From: Archilochus colubris
Lineage: Eukaryota > Chordata > Aves > Apodiformes > Trochilidae
Direction: 5' to 3'
DNA length: 64,000 nucleotides
NCBI GenBank assembly: GCA_023079485.1
Contig: CM041084.1
Coordinates: 101,040,467-101,104,466 of the forward strand
Positions 50,117 through 63,400 of the stretch are shown in pieces; position 1 is the stretch's first letter; every line of letters begins with the position of its first letter. The notes below the pieces were generated by a model that searched no databases, was not told the origin of the DNA, and saw nothing but the letters and a program-made list of their open reading frames with translations. A program made the translations under genes and the position numbers.

Positions 50117-52839
50117 GTCTCACCAACTTTATATTTGATATTTCTTTGTCTCTCTAGAATTTGTAGTTTTTTCCTAAATGATTCTAGTAAAAAAAGAAGG
50201 TGTTATTTCTTGGCAGACTATTGCTCAAGTGGTTCATTATGTAAAGAAGCAGTTTAGCAATCATGTATATAGGCCAGCCTCCTTCCAAATGACTTATCAA
50301 GTTATAATAAATGTCTGGTTTAGGACATTTATTGTCCTTGAAAAAAAAGAATAAAAAATATTCAGTGTGGTGCTGTAAATCAATCAGCTGAAGAGCTAGA
50401 CCTGAAAGCTCTAAATCATGACTCTAATTCCCCTATTTTCTTTGTAAAAATGTCTACTGTACATCTTTCACCCTTTTCCTTTATTCTTAGATTGAACTCA
50501 TTCTTAGCAGACTTCCAATGCTCCATCTGAATTTATAAGAAAAAGCAAATATGTAGCAATTTGAAATTATGAAATGAATTATTTTAATAAACACCAGCAG
50601 GCTGTTGAAATAGGATAAGGATGTTCAAGACTCAAAAGGCACCTCCATCCTTCCATTCAAAGTATTTTTTCTGACAGCAGATTATATAGACTGTTACTAC
50701 AATACAAGTAAAAATGGTATGAGTGTGGACACTATGGTACACTGGGGTATCAATCACCTTGTGCTATTCTGCCCATGGTCTGAGCTTGCTGAAGATGAGT
50801 CAGGCCCCACCTGAACACCACACAGCTACAGCAGAATGGCAGGGGCAGGTACAGGAAAGACAGGTTGCTGGGGCAGTCTTGTTATATCTATTTTTCACAG
50901 TAAAATCCATGTTCATAGTAAATTAGCTAATAAAGTTCCTCCTTTTCCATAACCCCATCATTTCAGGATGTCACGATTCTGGAAAAGAGAATTTCTGAGG
51001 CAAGTATTAGCCTGAGTCATTCTCTTCGTCCTTCAATTCACTCCTATAAAACAGGAGTCAGTGCTGGTATGCTCTGCATCTTGTTCCTGTCTTTACATTT
51101 TCACAGCTTTCCTGTCCTGCTCAGTCTTGTTATACACATATTTAAAGGTGTCAGTGCCTCCACATGGTTTCCAGGTGAAAAGTGCATGCAAGAAGCTCAG
51201 GTGATGGGCAGCTCTGTGCTTGGCTGTTTCCTCTTCAATATGCTACACTATGAACCCTGAGCAGGACAGGAGGATACACAGGCTTACTATGGTCACACAC
51301 AGAGTGTTGTGAGACTGTGATGAGCAGAGGAAGTTGCATGAAGACCAGGAAAAAAAAGGAGGATGTCAGAGGATGGCAAAGATGAAAAAAGTAAAGATCC
51401 ATCAGCTCTTCCATCTCCTCCTGCTGAGTTGTCTCAAGGACATGGAAAAGAGAATGTGAGACCTTGTGCTTTTGTGTGATACAAAGCTAGAGAGAACAAG
51501 GAGCATTTTTATATTCCTTAAGGAATTATAGTTGGGCTTGTACTTCCAGGGATAGCACGAAACAGTGATATCCAAGTACACAGATTTATTTTCCAGTAAC
51601 CAAGCTAAAATAACTGTACCTGCTGGCTCCCTGACTCTACTAGGTATTAAAATTTTTGTAGGTTAATGTGCAATAAAAATTTGGAAATACAAATGCAAAT
51701 TGCTTTGGTGCAGTCTTCTGGAGAAGCCAGTATTTAGGAATAGCTTGGTTTTTGTTTTGTTCATCTTAATTGCAAAGAAAACCTAGTATCTCTTCCTTCA
51801 GTCCTTTTTTTCCATAACGTATCTTTATTTGAAGAGCTGATATGAAACTAGTTTAAAAGTGCATTGTGTATTTTCTTAGCATTTATTCTGTGTTTTATAG
51901 ATTCAAAATTCTCTCCAGAAAAAGAATTCTAAATCAAGCACTCAAAACCTCAAATAATATGTAATATTTAGAAAAAGACCAATATGGCAAAGTTCACCCA
52001 AAGAACAAATGAAACTGGACCACATCACTTAGTAAAGAAATCAATCCTTTATAAAAGGAAGCCAGTCTGCCACATTTACTGACTTTGAGCTAGTTAACAG
52101 CTTACCCTGCCAGATGTCCCACTGCAAAAAAAGAGATACATAAAATGAAACACTAACTGAAAAAAAGTAAAAATTTTCTGCTCCAAAAATATCTGTGATG
52201 AAGGAAGAATGAAATGCAATGTGCTGATGTGCACAGTGTTTTGAGTTCTTCTTTAAGATTCCTCCTAGGATTTGCATTCAGTGTTAGTCTTTGCTTTACT
52301 TTCAATTATATATATGTTTGATGTTTTAGGAAAAATTTACATTCTCATCATTAAAATTCAGTGGAACTGAAAAATCCAACCTGTTTCCTTCCACCTAATT
52401 AGGAGAGGCAAGGGGATCTTCAGAAGCAAGCTGGTCAGCTTGGTGAGGTGAACTCCTTCAGTAACTATTTTATAGAGAAAAAACTAAAGAGAATGGATAA
52501 AGAAAAAAAATTAGAATTACTTAAAAGATTTTAAATGTGTAAAAAATAACACTTTTTTCCTTCGAAGAAGGCATGTTTAAAGGTCAACACAGTTTCCAAA
52601 TTAATTGGTTTGGGTACTCTTTGACTAGACTGCTGTCTTTATAAGTCTTCTGACCTTGTTTTATAAGTTGGTTAGTCCTGAGTTCTTCAGTACTCTCAGC
52701 TCCCACCCACAGCTGTCTCAAAGTTCTAAGCAGAATGACTACAGCAGTGCTATGTGCACTAGGCACATTTTGAACAGTGTTGTCAATGCATTCCATAGCT
52801 TCCCTCAGCAAAGGAAGCATTATGAATCTAAGTGGGTAT
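50117..52839. other. non-coding stretch, nothing recognised
   Basis: AT-rich, with slightly GC-richer patches at about 50730-50880 and 51060-51300. Open frames are short. The 89-codon minus-strand frame at 52584-52853 lies directly beside the coding-like stretch described at 52840-53008 but is in another frame. Confidence 0.5.
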
Positions 52840-53008
52840 TTATTTAAATTCAAATCTACTGCCAGGTGAGCTCATCTGTATGCTACGCAGACTGGAAGAT
52901 GTGCTGTCTCCAGTGGTTGTGTTCAGGAGTCAGCTGAGCTTGGCAATGCCCATCCAGTCTTTTGTTATTACTTCTGATACAGCAGCAAATGTAATCTCTT
53001 CAGTGACA
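52840..53008 (-). pseudogene. coding-like degraded stretch, minus strand, unidentified
   Basis: Read on the minus strand from 53007, one frame runs 56 codons to a TAA at 52840-52842 with a single internal TGA (at 52930-52932). It gives VTEEITFAAVSEVITKDWMG and, after the stop, LLNTTTGDSTSSSLRSIQMS. The upstream flank has an acceptor-like TTCTAATATACACTTAG ending at 53009. The helix-rich pattern with a later LLxS..S.SLLxSI-like run is faintly like the stalk/GAIN region of adhesion GPCRs, but I cannot align it and the likeness may be chance. It could equally be non-coding DNA. Confidence 0.18.
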
Positions 53009-53359
53009 CTAAGTGTATATTAGAAGTTTTATGTAGACAACCAAAACAATTTCAAAATCTCTCAGTCAAGATCAAGTTATATTTGACTTGAACCATCATG
53101 ACAGTGGAAAAATCTGAAGATCTTGAACCACGAGTTTGCACATTCAATCCCTCTATTCAGTTGTCTTTTTTTTTTCTCTCAGACTTCAGGAACTATTTTA
53201 TGTTGGTCCTCAATTTATTTGTATGGCACTATTTGAACCAAATTTTTTTGTGCAGGTTACTGTGTAGAGAAGAATTTTTCAATGTTTGTAATCAAGACCA
53301 AAAACACAGAGGAATGCCAGATGATCTGAAAGGAGCACCTAGTACCCTGTCAGAGCATA
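53009..53359. other. non-coding stretch, nothing recognised
   Basis: AT-rich. The 90-codon frame at 53098-53370 is low-complexity and unsupported. Confidence 0.55.
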
Positions 53360-53365
53360 GCAGGA
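53360..53365. repeat. left target-site duplication of the 53.4-kb LTR
   Basis: GCAGGA directly before TGTAGTGGG, identical to GCAGGA at 53585-53590. Confidence 0.85.
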
Positions 53366-53584
53366 TGTAGTGGGAAGAGCCTTTCTTGCTCCTGGGGCTC
53401 GACGAGCTGCTGGCCTCTCCACGCCTCGCACAAGAGTGAGCTTCCTCCTTGTGGGTGTGTGTCCCACCTTTATTGGCCCCTGGTCTTACTCATGCCCAAT
53501 AGGGGCCTGTCCTAATCAGGCACAGGTGGACTCACACCCACTCATTGGAAACTCAAGGCACCTGGTTTATCTTGTTTCTCTACA
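53366..53584 (-). mobile_element. compact solo LTR (219 bp), class II-like, minus strand
   Basis: The element starts TGTAGTGGG and ends CTCTACA on the plus strand, so its five terminal bases (TGTAG/CTACA) are perfect inverted repeats, and it is framed by an identical 6-bp duplication, GCAGGA. On the minus strand it reads TGTAGAGAAACAAGATAAAC, has CCAATGAG and CCAATAAAGG (poly(A) signal AATAAA at 53469-53474), then a GC-richer R/U5 with several CpG sites, ending CTCTTCCCACTACA. A 6-bp duplication is the rule for class II (ERVK-like) and alpharetroviral elements. Perfect ends, a perfect duplication and surviving CpGs suggest a fairly recent insertion. There are no internal viral genes. Confidence 0.85.
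53469..53474 (-). terminator. poly(A) signal of the 53.4-kb LTR
   Basis: AATAAA on the minus strand within GGGGCCAATAAAGGTGGGAC, about 110 bp from the LTR's 5' end. This fixes the LTR's orientation. Confidence 0.7.
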
Positions 53585-53590
53585 GCAGGA
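53585..53590. repeat. right target-site duplication of the 53.4-kb LTR
   Basis: GCAGGA directly after CTCTACA, identical to the left copy at 53360-53365. Confidence 0.85.
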
Positions 53591-56500
53591 TTTCACATAT
53601 GAAACAATATTTTAGGGTACATATACCTCTTTCAATGCCAGCTTTTTGAAAATTTATACTTTCAGAGTGCACTTATTTTAGTCTGCACTGCTGGTGCTAA
53701 TGAAAACTGCATGATGATGAGGTCAGTAACCAGTGTATGACCCTGTGGTTTGGACTACATTCTTATCCTCAGCAACAGTTCTACAATACGCTATGCACAT
53801 ATTGGCTATCTAGCAGATTTCTTAAAAATCTTTCTTGCACCCTCTATGTGTAACAGGTAAAGGTTAGAAAGAAGGTTGTGTAGCTTAAGGGCTGACATGA
53901 AGGAGCTTATCAGGAAGTTATCAAGTAGACAGGAGGCATATTAATTATGTACAGTATATTAAAAAAGGCATTTCACTAGACTTTAACAGATGAGACACTT
54001 TTTTTTTTTTCATTTGCTTGCTGAGATCTTTCAAGATCTAATGTAAATATTTGCAGTACCCAAAGTTCTTCAAAGATGACAGAATTAAATTTGAAATATT
54101 AGGTTTCCTTATTTCCCCAGACAACCTTTTACTTCTGCTACCCAATACCTGTAGATAATATTAGAGATTCTTCAAGAAAAATATTTCTCTTCACAGCAAT
54201 AGTACAATTTGAAGTGCTATTATTGCATTATAAAAAAATCAAGCATAGTTTGACTTGTAAAGCAGATGTATATGCAATTGTTTTTTCCCTGAAGAAATTG
54301 AAATTTTTTTTTTGCTAAGGAATTAGGTTACTGAATTCAATAGTTATTGAATAGTGTGCCATAGAATTACTTACATACCTGAGTCAGAGAGAGAAAGATG
54401 TCCACTAGTAACTTTTTTTAATAATTAGTTAATTCAAACAGAAATAATTGAAAATATCAGTTTACTTCTGCAGCAGGCTTCATTGAAAGAGAAAACTAGC
54501 ATAGAAAAAGATCATACTTCTCAAAAATTCCTTTCACTGTTTTCTGGAATGTTTCATAAACAATCTTTTTATCACCACAAGCTTGTAGCAAAGTAGCAGG
54601 ACTTTGCTGTACTGCAGGCAAGGATGGGAGGCTGAGCAGAGGCTGAATTCCCTGCCCATTCACATTTCTAACTTGATGGAGTGCCTCCTGCTACATTATT
54701 GATTGGAGAGAAAGTAAAGCAAGATATCTTGGGAGGACCTAAGGATTAAATCATGCTCATGGTGCGTTTGCCTTGCAGCAACCCCCGTGTTTTACTGCCA
54801 CCCTTATGGTGAAATGGTCTGACCCTATCTGAGGGGAACAAATTATTCACCTTCCAGAGACTATGATTTCTTTCTGCAAGGGCAAATGAGATTTGTAGCC
54901 AGTTCAGTCTCTGGAGGTGCTCAAGCCATCCTGGATGATGGACAATATTCATTCACAAGAGAGTTCTTGTCCATTCCCAAGACTTATGTCTCTACTGGCA
55001 TGCAGCCACTGACACCAGCTTGTTCACAGGAAAGAAAAGGATTATATGAATGTAAGGCTTCCTAGTATCTCCCAACTGCTCCTTTTCTTAAACTCCTTCA
55101 AAAAGCTGAAGCATACATCTTCACACTAATGGGCAATTTTGATTGCAAATTTACTAGAAAAAGTGATTAAGAAAAATGAGGGGGGAAATAAGAGGGGTGG
55201 AAGAGGAAAATCTGTGCAGAACCAAGCTGTTAAGGAGGACAATGCAATAGCTGGTGTAAAAAGAAAATAATTGACAAGGCAGAGAATGTGATGAACTTGG
55301 ACAGTATTCAGCTACTCAGTCATCACTACTATGGGAATTTTAGAGGGAAAGATGAGATTCAGATACAATTCTTGTAATGGAGACAGCTGCTCAAAAGTTG
55401 CAATGTCAAGCAGCTTTGATAGCCGAAAACTACAAGTCCCAGAACAGAAAGTACTTCATTTCTGCATTTAAGCTGAAAAGGAAAAACCTGCAGTATTAGA
55501 AAACAGAAAAATTGAGACTTTTCACCTTGCTGCAGTTTCACAATAGCAGACATAGTTAGAAGGAAGCACTGATGCACCTGCAAATGTACAGATCTAATTG
55601 CAAATGTAATTGATGGTATCTGCTGCAGCACAACAGTCCCACCAGCCACAAACTTTTCCTAGGGGTTTCCTGAGGAAATCACACTAATTGTTCATTTCAT
55701 GTCCCTTCCAACACCAGTACTCTGCATTGCTGTAAAAACTGGCACCACAACAGCACAAACCTTTCTTCCAGGGAATGGACCGATTTTTGTGCCAGAGATC
55801 ACGGCCGTAATATGGGCAGCTTGCCACAGCAGAGCTCTGAGACCAGAAACAAGACAGATGCCAACATTGGCATTTCTATCTTTGTGGATTGCAGATGCCT
55901 TCACTTACTGTCAGGCTGAATACCAATTTTGTCTCTAGTTCAGGCATTGTCAGAGCTTTAGTTTCCATCAAGGATAAGCAGCTCTAAATGGGAATACTGA
56001 GCAATTTGATTCCAGCCACCAACTGTCTGTGGTAAGTCTAGGAAGATCATGCCATAGAGACCATTGTTGATGATACAAAACTTGCTTGTCAGAGAACTCT
56101 ATACAATACACCGTCAATATATCCTCCCAAAATGACCCTCCCTTTCTTAGTACTTCTTCACTGGGAGTAAGATCTCTCCATTCAAGCTACATCCTGTCTT
56201 GCCATAATTATAGCTCACTTGAAGTTCAATAATTCAAGGAAACCAAAAGGTTGCCCTGACTCCAGGTGGGAATTTCCTGTGAGCTTAGGACATTTTAACC
56301 GTTAGACAGCCACGTTTTCAGTCTGTAAGTGCATGCTCAGGGGGTAGGACAGATTTCAACCTTTACAAAACAATTACAGCAGAAGTTTCTCTTTTATAAA
56401 TAAGAAGGGCTTTTTTTTTGCTTTGCTTTTTTTTTCTTTTTTCTTTTTTTTTGATTTCAAAGCCAGGTCTTATTTTTGGATAGTACAGAGAAAAGAATGC

Positions 56501-56614
56501 ACTTGAAATACCTATTATTATTATCTTAGTATTTATAAGATAACAATAATACACAGATTTTGTCTCCTTTTATTTCTAACCTCTAGATCTCTACAGGAAA
56601 ATCAGGATTACAAA
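53591..56614. other. non-coding stretch, nothing recognised
   Basis: AT-rich, with less AT-rich patches at 54600-54960 and 55340-55940. In the latter, frames of 70-96 codons overlap on both strands with no recognisable motif. A T-rich tract with C/G interruptions lies at 56411-56452. Confidence 0.55.
56411..56452. repeat. T-rich low-complexity tract
   Basis: Runs of 5-9 T separated by single or paired C or G (TTTTGCTTTGCTTT pattern). Simple sequence only. Confidence 0.75.
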
Positions 56615-56725
56615 TCCTATTTTAGAAATTGAGGCATAAGTGGCAAAATAATACAACCAAAGTCATGGGCAAAGTAATGAAAAATACAAAACTGCACCCA
56701 GATCTCCAACACCCTAATCTGATGC
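56615..56725 (-). mobile_element. possible ancient MIR-type SINE remnant, minus strand
   Basis: CCTATTTTAGAAATTGAGGC, then TCATGGGCAAAGTAATG and CACCCAGATCTCCAACACC follow, with many changes, the reverse complement of the amniote MIR SINE (CATTTTACAGATGAGGAAAC-type start, GCCCAAGGTCAC, ACCCAGGTCTCC). Very diverged; no terminal features are visible. Confidence 0.4.
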
Positions 56726-57294
56726 CATACCTCTGGGCACCCTCTCTCCTAACATGAATCAACACAAATATTATGGTTTAAAAATACAGCACAACAAAGA
56801 TTTTTTCAAGACAAGCTTCATCACCTCCCATTGCCCACCAGCTACAGCAACTATTAGAAGGCATTTCACAGTCAATTTTTCAATTTTTAGATTTGAAAGA
56901 GCTTGTCTGCCCCAGTATAATTCAGAATACATGGGATGTATCTGACATGTTGACTTGCCTGACATTTACTTAAAGAGAAATTCTGTGAGCAAATACTTCC
57001 TTTTTTAACTATTTTTCACATGAACCCGTTGATATTGCAAATCTTTAAGTATTGATAGGATGAAACAGCAGACATAAAGACCGAGTATAGACTTGTAACA
57101 ACTGGCTTCAATACAGTGCCACAGGTGTGTGTGAAGAGTTACCTGTGGTATTCACCATCTGTTGATGCTTTCTGCCCTCACATCCCATTTAAAACAATCC
57201 AGCTGTTCATGGTCAGGAGCATACTTGCTGTGCTAATAACACACAGGACTGCATTGAACTGTAAAACCTTTGACTTTATAGTATTTCACAAAGG
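56726..57294. other. non-coding stretch, nothing recognised
   Basis: AT-rich DNA between the two possible SINE remnants. The 63-64 codon frames on opposite strands at 56754-56965 are unsupported. Confidence 0.55.
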
Positions 57295-57405
57295 TCATTT
57301 TAAAACTGAGAAACTAAAGTATACAGAGAAAGTTATTTACGCAGGAGAATCCCAAAGATGCAGAATAAGACATAATGCAATCCAGAGCCCTTGTCTTCCA
57401 GCCTA
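57295..57405 (-). mobile_element. possible ancient MIR-type SINE remnant, minus strand
   Basis: CATTTTAAAACTGAGAAACT, ACAGAGAAAGTTATTTACGC and CCAGAGCCCTTGTCTTCCAG track the reverse complement of MIR in the same order. The 96-codon frame at 57116-57406 runs into it and is probably accidental. Confidence 0.4.
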
Positions 57406-60400
57406 GACTAGTAGTCATCAGTCCTGACTGCAAAACTCCCATGTAAAAACATGAGTTTATTCACTACAAAATGTTAACACCAATTCAGCTATTCCTGTTT
57501 AATGCTTTGAGCCTTTGAGATTCTGTAGCATTGTCAATTTTGCTGGCTGCTCTGGTGCTGGAAAATTCAAATCAAACTACATCTTACTGCTGAACAGAAA
57601 ATAAACAGATGATTTTTTTTTTTAATTTTGGACTGTATGTCAACACAACTCAATACAGATATAAGCAGTTCCAGCAGAGCCAGAAATGAGATAGAAGATA
57701 CACTTAAATTCTCTGTTCACATAGCTGGGAAAAAATATCATTTGGATACAAAAAATTATCATCATTTTTGCACTGAAAGGAAAGTTTACAGAGACTGTGT
57801 CAACCATTTTGGAAACACAGAACACTATTATTTGTTGTGGCATATAGTAACAACATACGACAAGGCTCAAGGAGAACTGAAGACATGAATTAAGTATACA
57901 CTAGACCAAAGGAGAAAACAAAAAGAATCAAAAGAGAACAAGATTTCCAAGGCATTCCTTAAGCTATTGCTAAGAAGCCTGTTTTGTGGAGTTTATAACG
58001 TAGGCAAAAAACTGTGCTGGCAAAATTACTTTCTAGTTCCAAATTTTGGTGCACCCCACTTCTGATTCATTCACAGATGTTGTATAACAGCAGTATGTTG
58101 TCATATACATTGACCTACAATTGCGCATTTAATCACATTTTCAAGAATTTTAAAAATTATTAATTAACCCGTTTTTTTTCTTCTATTTTATTATGCATGC
58201 TTCTCACTATTGCTAATTCTCAAGAAAACTCTCCAAAACAAAAGTATTTGGGGTTTATATTTGAAAAACCTTTTTTGCTTTCATGGACATTCTATACTGG
58301 ATTTTTTTATCAGGCAGTTATCAACATACCTTTAAGACCAAGAACAGAAGAGGGAAGAGGAGGATTTTTAGCCAGCCATTCAGGGGCTAGTCACCTCCAC
58401 AAGCGATGCACTGGACTAGGTGGAGATGTGCTGGAATCTAATGTGGCAATTCTTATGGTCATCAGTTAAAAAGATATTGTGGTCTTGACAGACATTCCTG
58501 AAATACAGAAATTTTCATATCTTTCTGTGCTGCTCTATTAAACAGGGTGCCTTGTCAAGTCTGTGCATATTAGCATCATCTAAGTCTACCAAATGCTTCT
58601 TCATTTAAACCTCCTATTTAATGGCACTCAGCAATGGGTTGTTTTTCCTTATGCCTGGGGCTGTACTTGCTCTATCTTCAAACACTGGGCTGTCAGCAAG
58701 CTCACTTGCTTTCTTAAAAGTCATTATCTGTCTTCTAATTCTTTGGTCTGGACAATAGGGAATAGCTCACATTTGAGCTGTCTTCTCTGGCTGTGGACAC
58801 TATTTTGTGTATCTGATGGCCAGAAGCTATCTATTTTTCACATTGTATCCTGTTCATATTAAGGTATCCATGCACTGTGAGGTCAAATGCAATTTTTGCT
58901 CTTTGCTTGTAAATTTTGAATTTCATAAGGTGGATGGAATTTTAGAGTTGGTCATAATGAAAAATAGAGCAAGATAACATGGTTAACACCTTGCATTCAC
59001 ATCAGCTTAATGAGATAAAATAAATGTTGCCCAGCCAGTGTGAGACAAAAGGATGAAGATCAAATTGCTGGCAGCCCAGCAGTGTGCCAGAAGGAAGGCT
59101 AATTAAGGGCAGAACATATTGTGACTTGCTCCAAGAAAAATTATCCCCTCAATGATGGTGGACATTTAATGCCTGTCTGAGGAAATTTTTTTTCTTTTTT
59201 TAAAAAAGATCACTCTCCCATAGTGTTTACTCCTTCTGGTAATCCTGTAATGAAATTAAACCCTATAAAATTGACAGGGTAGCATAAAGTTGCTTAGATA
59301 TACAGTATATGCTAGCCTTGGCTTCTTTTAAATACAGCCAGCTTCTCAAGGGTAAAGGAATGATGTATTTTATTTAATGATTCACCAAGTATTTTTCCAA
59401 AACACTCACTTCTCACATTAACTATCTACAATGGCAAATGTGTTCTTTGCTGCTCAACTGAGGCATTTCCAGCTTATTTAGGTCTTGTGGGGGATGTAGT
59501 TGAAGTGGACCACAGACTTAGTATGAAAGAGCAATACAGCAAATTCATCTTGCAGCAACTATCTCCCTTTGAACTTGCTTCTGCACTCTGTCAAACCAAT
59601 TTTATGTGGGGAGGTAGTGAAAGTTAGTGAAGTACTGTACTGAGTTAGTGAAGTAACACTGGCATCACATCAGTGTAAGAGAGAAGAAAATGAGGGTGCT
59701 TATCTCTGGAGAGGACTGCAGTATTATGTAGTTTCTTTTTCAGTTACTTTGCTGCTCCTGCGTGTTTGAGATTAGAGCTAGGATTAAATGAGCTCCTGAA
59801 AAAAATTAAAGGAACACATCTGTGGCACTCACAGAGCACAATAATGTTGAAAAATGCTGGGAAAAAAGCACCTAATTTGTTATACTGCCAAGATTAACAC
59901 TGTCATGTACCATCTCCCAAAGCTATGCAATCCTTTGTGAATACAAAAGTTGCTGAGATCTCTCCTTAGACTGCATGACATCTTTTGATGCTGAAAAGCA
60001 GAACTGGTCCCTTTAGGAATAGAATTTTTCATTCTGCATAGAAGTGTTCTGCTGCTCGAGACAGACAAATCCTTCATGATAAAACCTAATATAATGTGTT
60101 TCAGCACAGCTAATTTAGAGAATTTTCTTTTAGAAACTTGTGTTACATATCTATACTATCCTTTTTAGGAGTACAATACATGTGAGATAATTTCTTTCTG
60201 ACTTCTCCATGCATCTTACTATAGTAAGAAGGACTTGTCTGATATACCACACACTATTGTTTTTCTGAAAAAAAAAAAAAAATTCCTGTTTCTAGCCTAG
60301 TACAGTGTTCCTTTGTAAATTATACAAAGATTGCAGCCAAGCTCATTACAGGTGCCCATTATCCTCCTAGGCAGGCACAGAAATTTTACAGCCCATTTGC

Positions 60401-63400
60401 CAACACCATTTTAAAAAAAAAAAAAAAAAAGCAGGTGATTACCTTTTGTTTTTTCATTGAACTCAGTTTTCTTGCTTTCTCCATTTTTTCCAGTTTTTTA
60501 TGGATTTAAATATGTAGTATCTGCTACAAGAAAAATAAAGGATGGAAAACACAGAGACCACCCTGGCATACCCATCCACAGGAGTGAAAAGACTATATTT
60601 ATATGCCTACACACTGTCATTCCCAAGCTGTTCCATGAGTTGTGTAACGATGCTGAGATTCTTGGCCAGCAGCTTTTGTGATAATTTTTTTCACAATTTC
60701 TATTGTTGTAAGTGAAAAAAAATGGCAGTCCTCCATTGACCAAATTAAGAACAACTATACTGAGTTTTGGCCAAAGCTATTCATACAAATGGTATTACAA
60801 AATGTTCTAATTAAAAGCAAGGCAGGGTATCATACATCGTCTCTCTGATTTCAGACAAGTGCTCACCATCCAATTATTTACAAACTAAAATAATACATTT
60901 TAAAAGCTTTTGCAGTAAACTCCATTTGTGTCTACACTTTTATGAATAGTTCTTCATTTTCTTTAGTGCTGTGTGATGAAATTTAATCTTTCAATTTTTA
61001 TTCCTGACAAAACTTAAAAGAGGCATAAGGTTATGCAACGGTTGCATAAGGTGCCAGCAGTAAAAGATGAGAAGGATATTACCTCCAACATGGCTGCCAG
61101 AAATGAAGGCTCCTTTGTGTTCAAGGTGAAAGATTGACCCCACAGTGTCTCAGCTGATGTTGAACTTACCATTTTCCCAGTGTCCCAAGGATTTTTCTTC
61201 CCCTTACCAGGAAGAACTATATATATTTTTCTATCTGGTACATCCAGTAAATTGCTCTACTTTGCCAGAACAGAGGACTGACTTCCTGTCAACTTCAGCT
61301 GAGGTTTCTAATGGAAACATGGGCTTCAACAAGAGAGCTGATTGATAGCAGCAGCATGAACAGCTGGCACCTTGGACCAGTTTCCAACAAGAGTGGGAGC
61401 TCTAGCTAATTTAAAATGAGATTTCCTATCATTGTTCAATGTTTTTCTTCTTTTAGGGGTGGTATTCTGACCAGCAAGTACCTGGAACTTGTAGTTTTGT
61501 GTTTTGCATTCTGCTTATTCCTCTAAAATCCAGGCAGGACCTGCTCTAAGCAAACACAGATATCTTAACAAGTATTAGAACTGTAGATATTCTCCATCAG
61601 TAGAGTCCACCAACCCCAGCTGTTGTCAAAACACTCAAAGAGCAATGAATTCACAGGGGAAAGAAAATTTAGACCCTACTAATATTTAAGGGATATTTTC
61701 CCATCCTACTGCACAATAACAACCCTGCATAAGTTGAATCTTGCTCCTTGATATGCAAACCACAATTATAAAAGTTTTAAGATTGCCTTCACAAGGAGAA
61801 ATAAAGGTTTCATGACTGCAGGAATCCAGGGATATGCATGCTAGGAGACATTTTTTGCAATAAATTATGACAAAGTATTCATACATTTGTCTTATTTCTG
61901 TCTCAGTTCCAACACAGTCAATCTATAAATGTGTACAATATAGGGACATTTATTTATTATTAGTCATCTGTCTTTGCTGCTTTTCTTTCAAACTGAAATA
62001 TTCCAAACAATGACATACACAGTGATTTGCCATTTAAATGCAGACATTCTCTGTAGCTGGAGACTACAGTGTGGCAAGTGCATGTCCACACACCATGCAC
62101 ATTATATTTGATCATGTTATACCTGCAGACTTCTTCACAAAAGCATTTACCTGAAGTTTTCAAGGCAATTTCTTCTGAATCACCCTATATTCTGATGATT
62201 GCACTGTGCAGATGATCTCTTTACATAATAAAAAGGTCAATGTTGAACAAATCAGCATTAAGGCTACATTACTGTTGCATTCAAATGAAGCATAAAACTG
62301 TATGAATCCCAGAATTATTTTTGCCTTTTTACCTTCATGTAGACATGCCTGAGACATCTATGTGGAGACATAATGCAGAAGAAATCAGGTGACTTGCAAG
62401 CATGTTCATATTATAAACCTTTCTGATTACTAATAGGCACCAAAAGAAGTGCAGAGACATATGCAAAGTATGGGTCAGACTCATCATCTAAAATGTGCAA
62501 TTAATTCAAGGGTTTGACATTTGCATAATGGCTCATTCTTATTTTTAGACCCAGTTAACAGCATACAAGCCCTCATAATAGGGTTTGAATTAAATTACTA
62601 GTTTATTTAATTTACTGCATGCAATAATGGAACTGGTATACAGACTGTTCAAAATATTTATAAATTTACACCCAAGTGAGATTATCCCAAAATATTAGGA
62701 CTAACTCCTCTGAGAGAGTAAAATGCATAACTCCCTGGACTTGATATGATTTTCCCCTGCTAATTAAAAAATAAATGCAGCCATGTTGTTTCCCTCAGCT
62801 GAAGTTAGAAACGCTGCAAGGCTTTTTTGCCTCCAACATCTTTCTTCTGCTGTATTGTGGTCTGATTAGTCAGCTGTGGTGAAAGACACAAAGGTTGGGA
62901 CTCAAAATGAAATTCAGACTGCTACTGCTACTTTAATGGAAATTATCCAGTCTTTTTTGTAACCTCTATCAGATCCCTCAAACCATATGAGTATCACTTA
63001 CAATTGTTTAAAAGATAATTACTGGGCTTTTGCTACTTCCTCTCTATTTTCCTTCTCTGATTCTCTCACAGTCGCTCTCTCCCCTGAGAGTTTTTTTCTG
63101 CTCTCATTAATCCCAAATGTAATTACTTCTTATTTGCATCAAGCTTTTTGTTTGTTTCTATACTAATTTCTTTTCTTTTAAAATTCTCTTTCTTCACATA
63201 TTACAATAGTTGCCAGCTATTTTCAGACACAGTCCTATGTAGCACACTAGTACTGATATTAAACAAAACATAAAATTTTACATAATTTTAGAGAAAATGC
63301 CAAATAGCTAAGCCATCTTTTTCTGAGACCACATGGCAGGGCTTGGAAAGAGCAGGACATTTCCAGGAACAGGAATTGTCTATGGAGCTGAAATACCCTC

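Noticed and set aside
49674..50138. 154-codon plus-strand frame rich in FLPS
   Set aside because: Pure translation of the CCTT repeat; a 4-bp repeat avoids stops in every frame.
55692..55938. Facing frames of 70 and 79 codons
   Set aside because: Mutual antisense open frames without domain pattern; no evidence for either.
57628..57888. 86-codon plus-strand frame
   Set aside because: No recognisable family, AT-driven composition, antisense frame of similar length.
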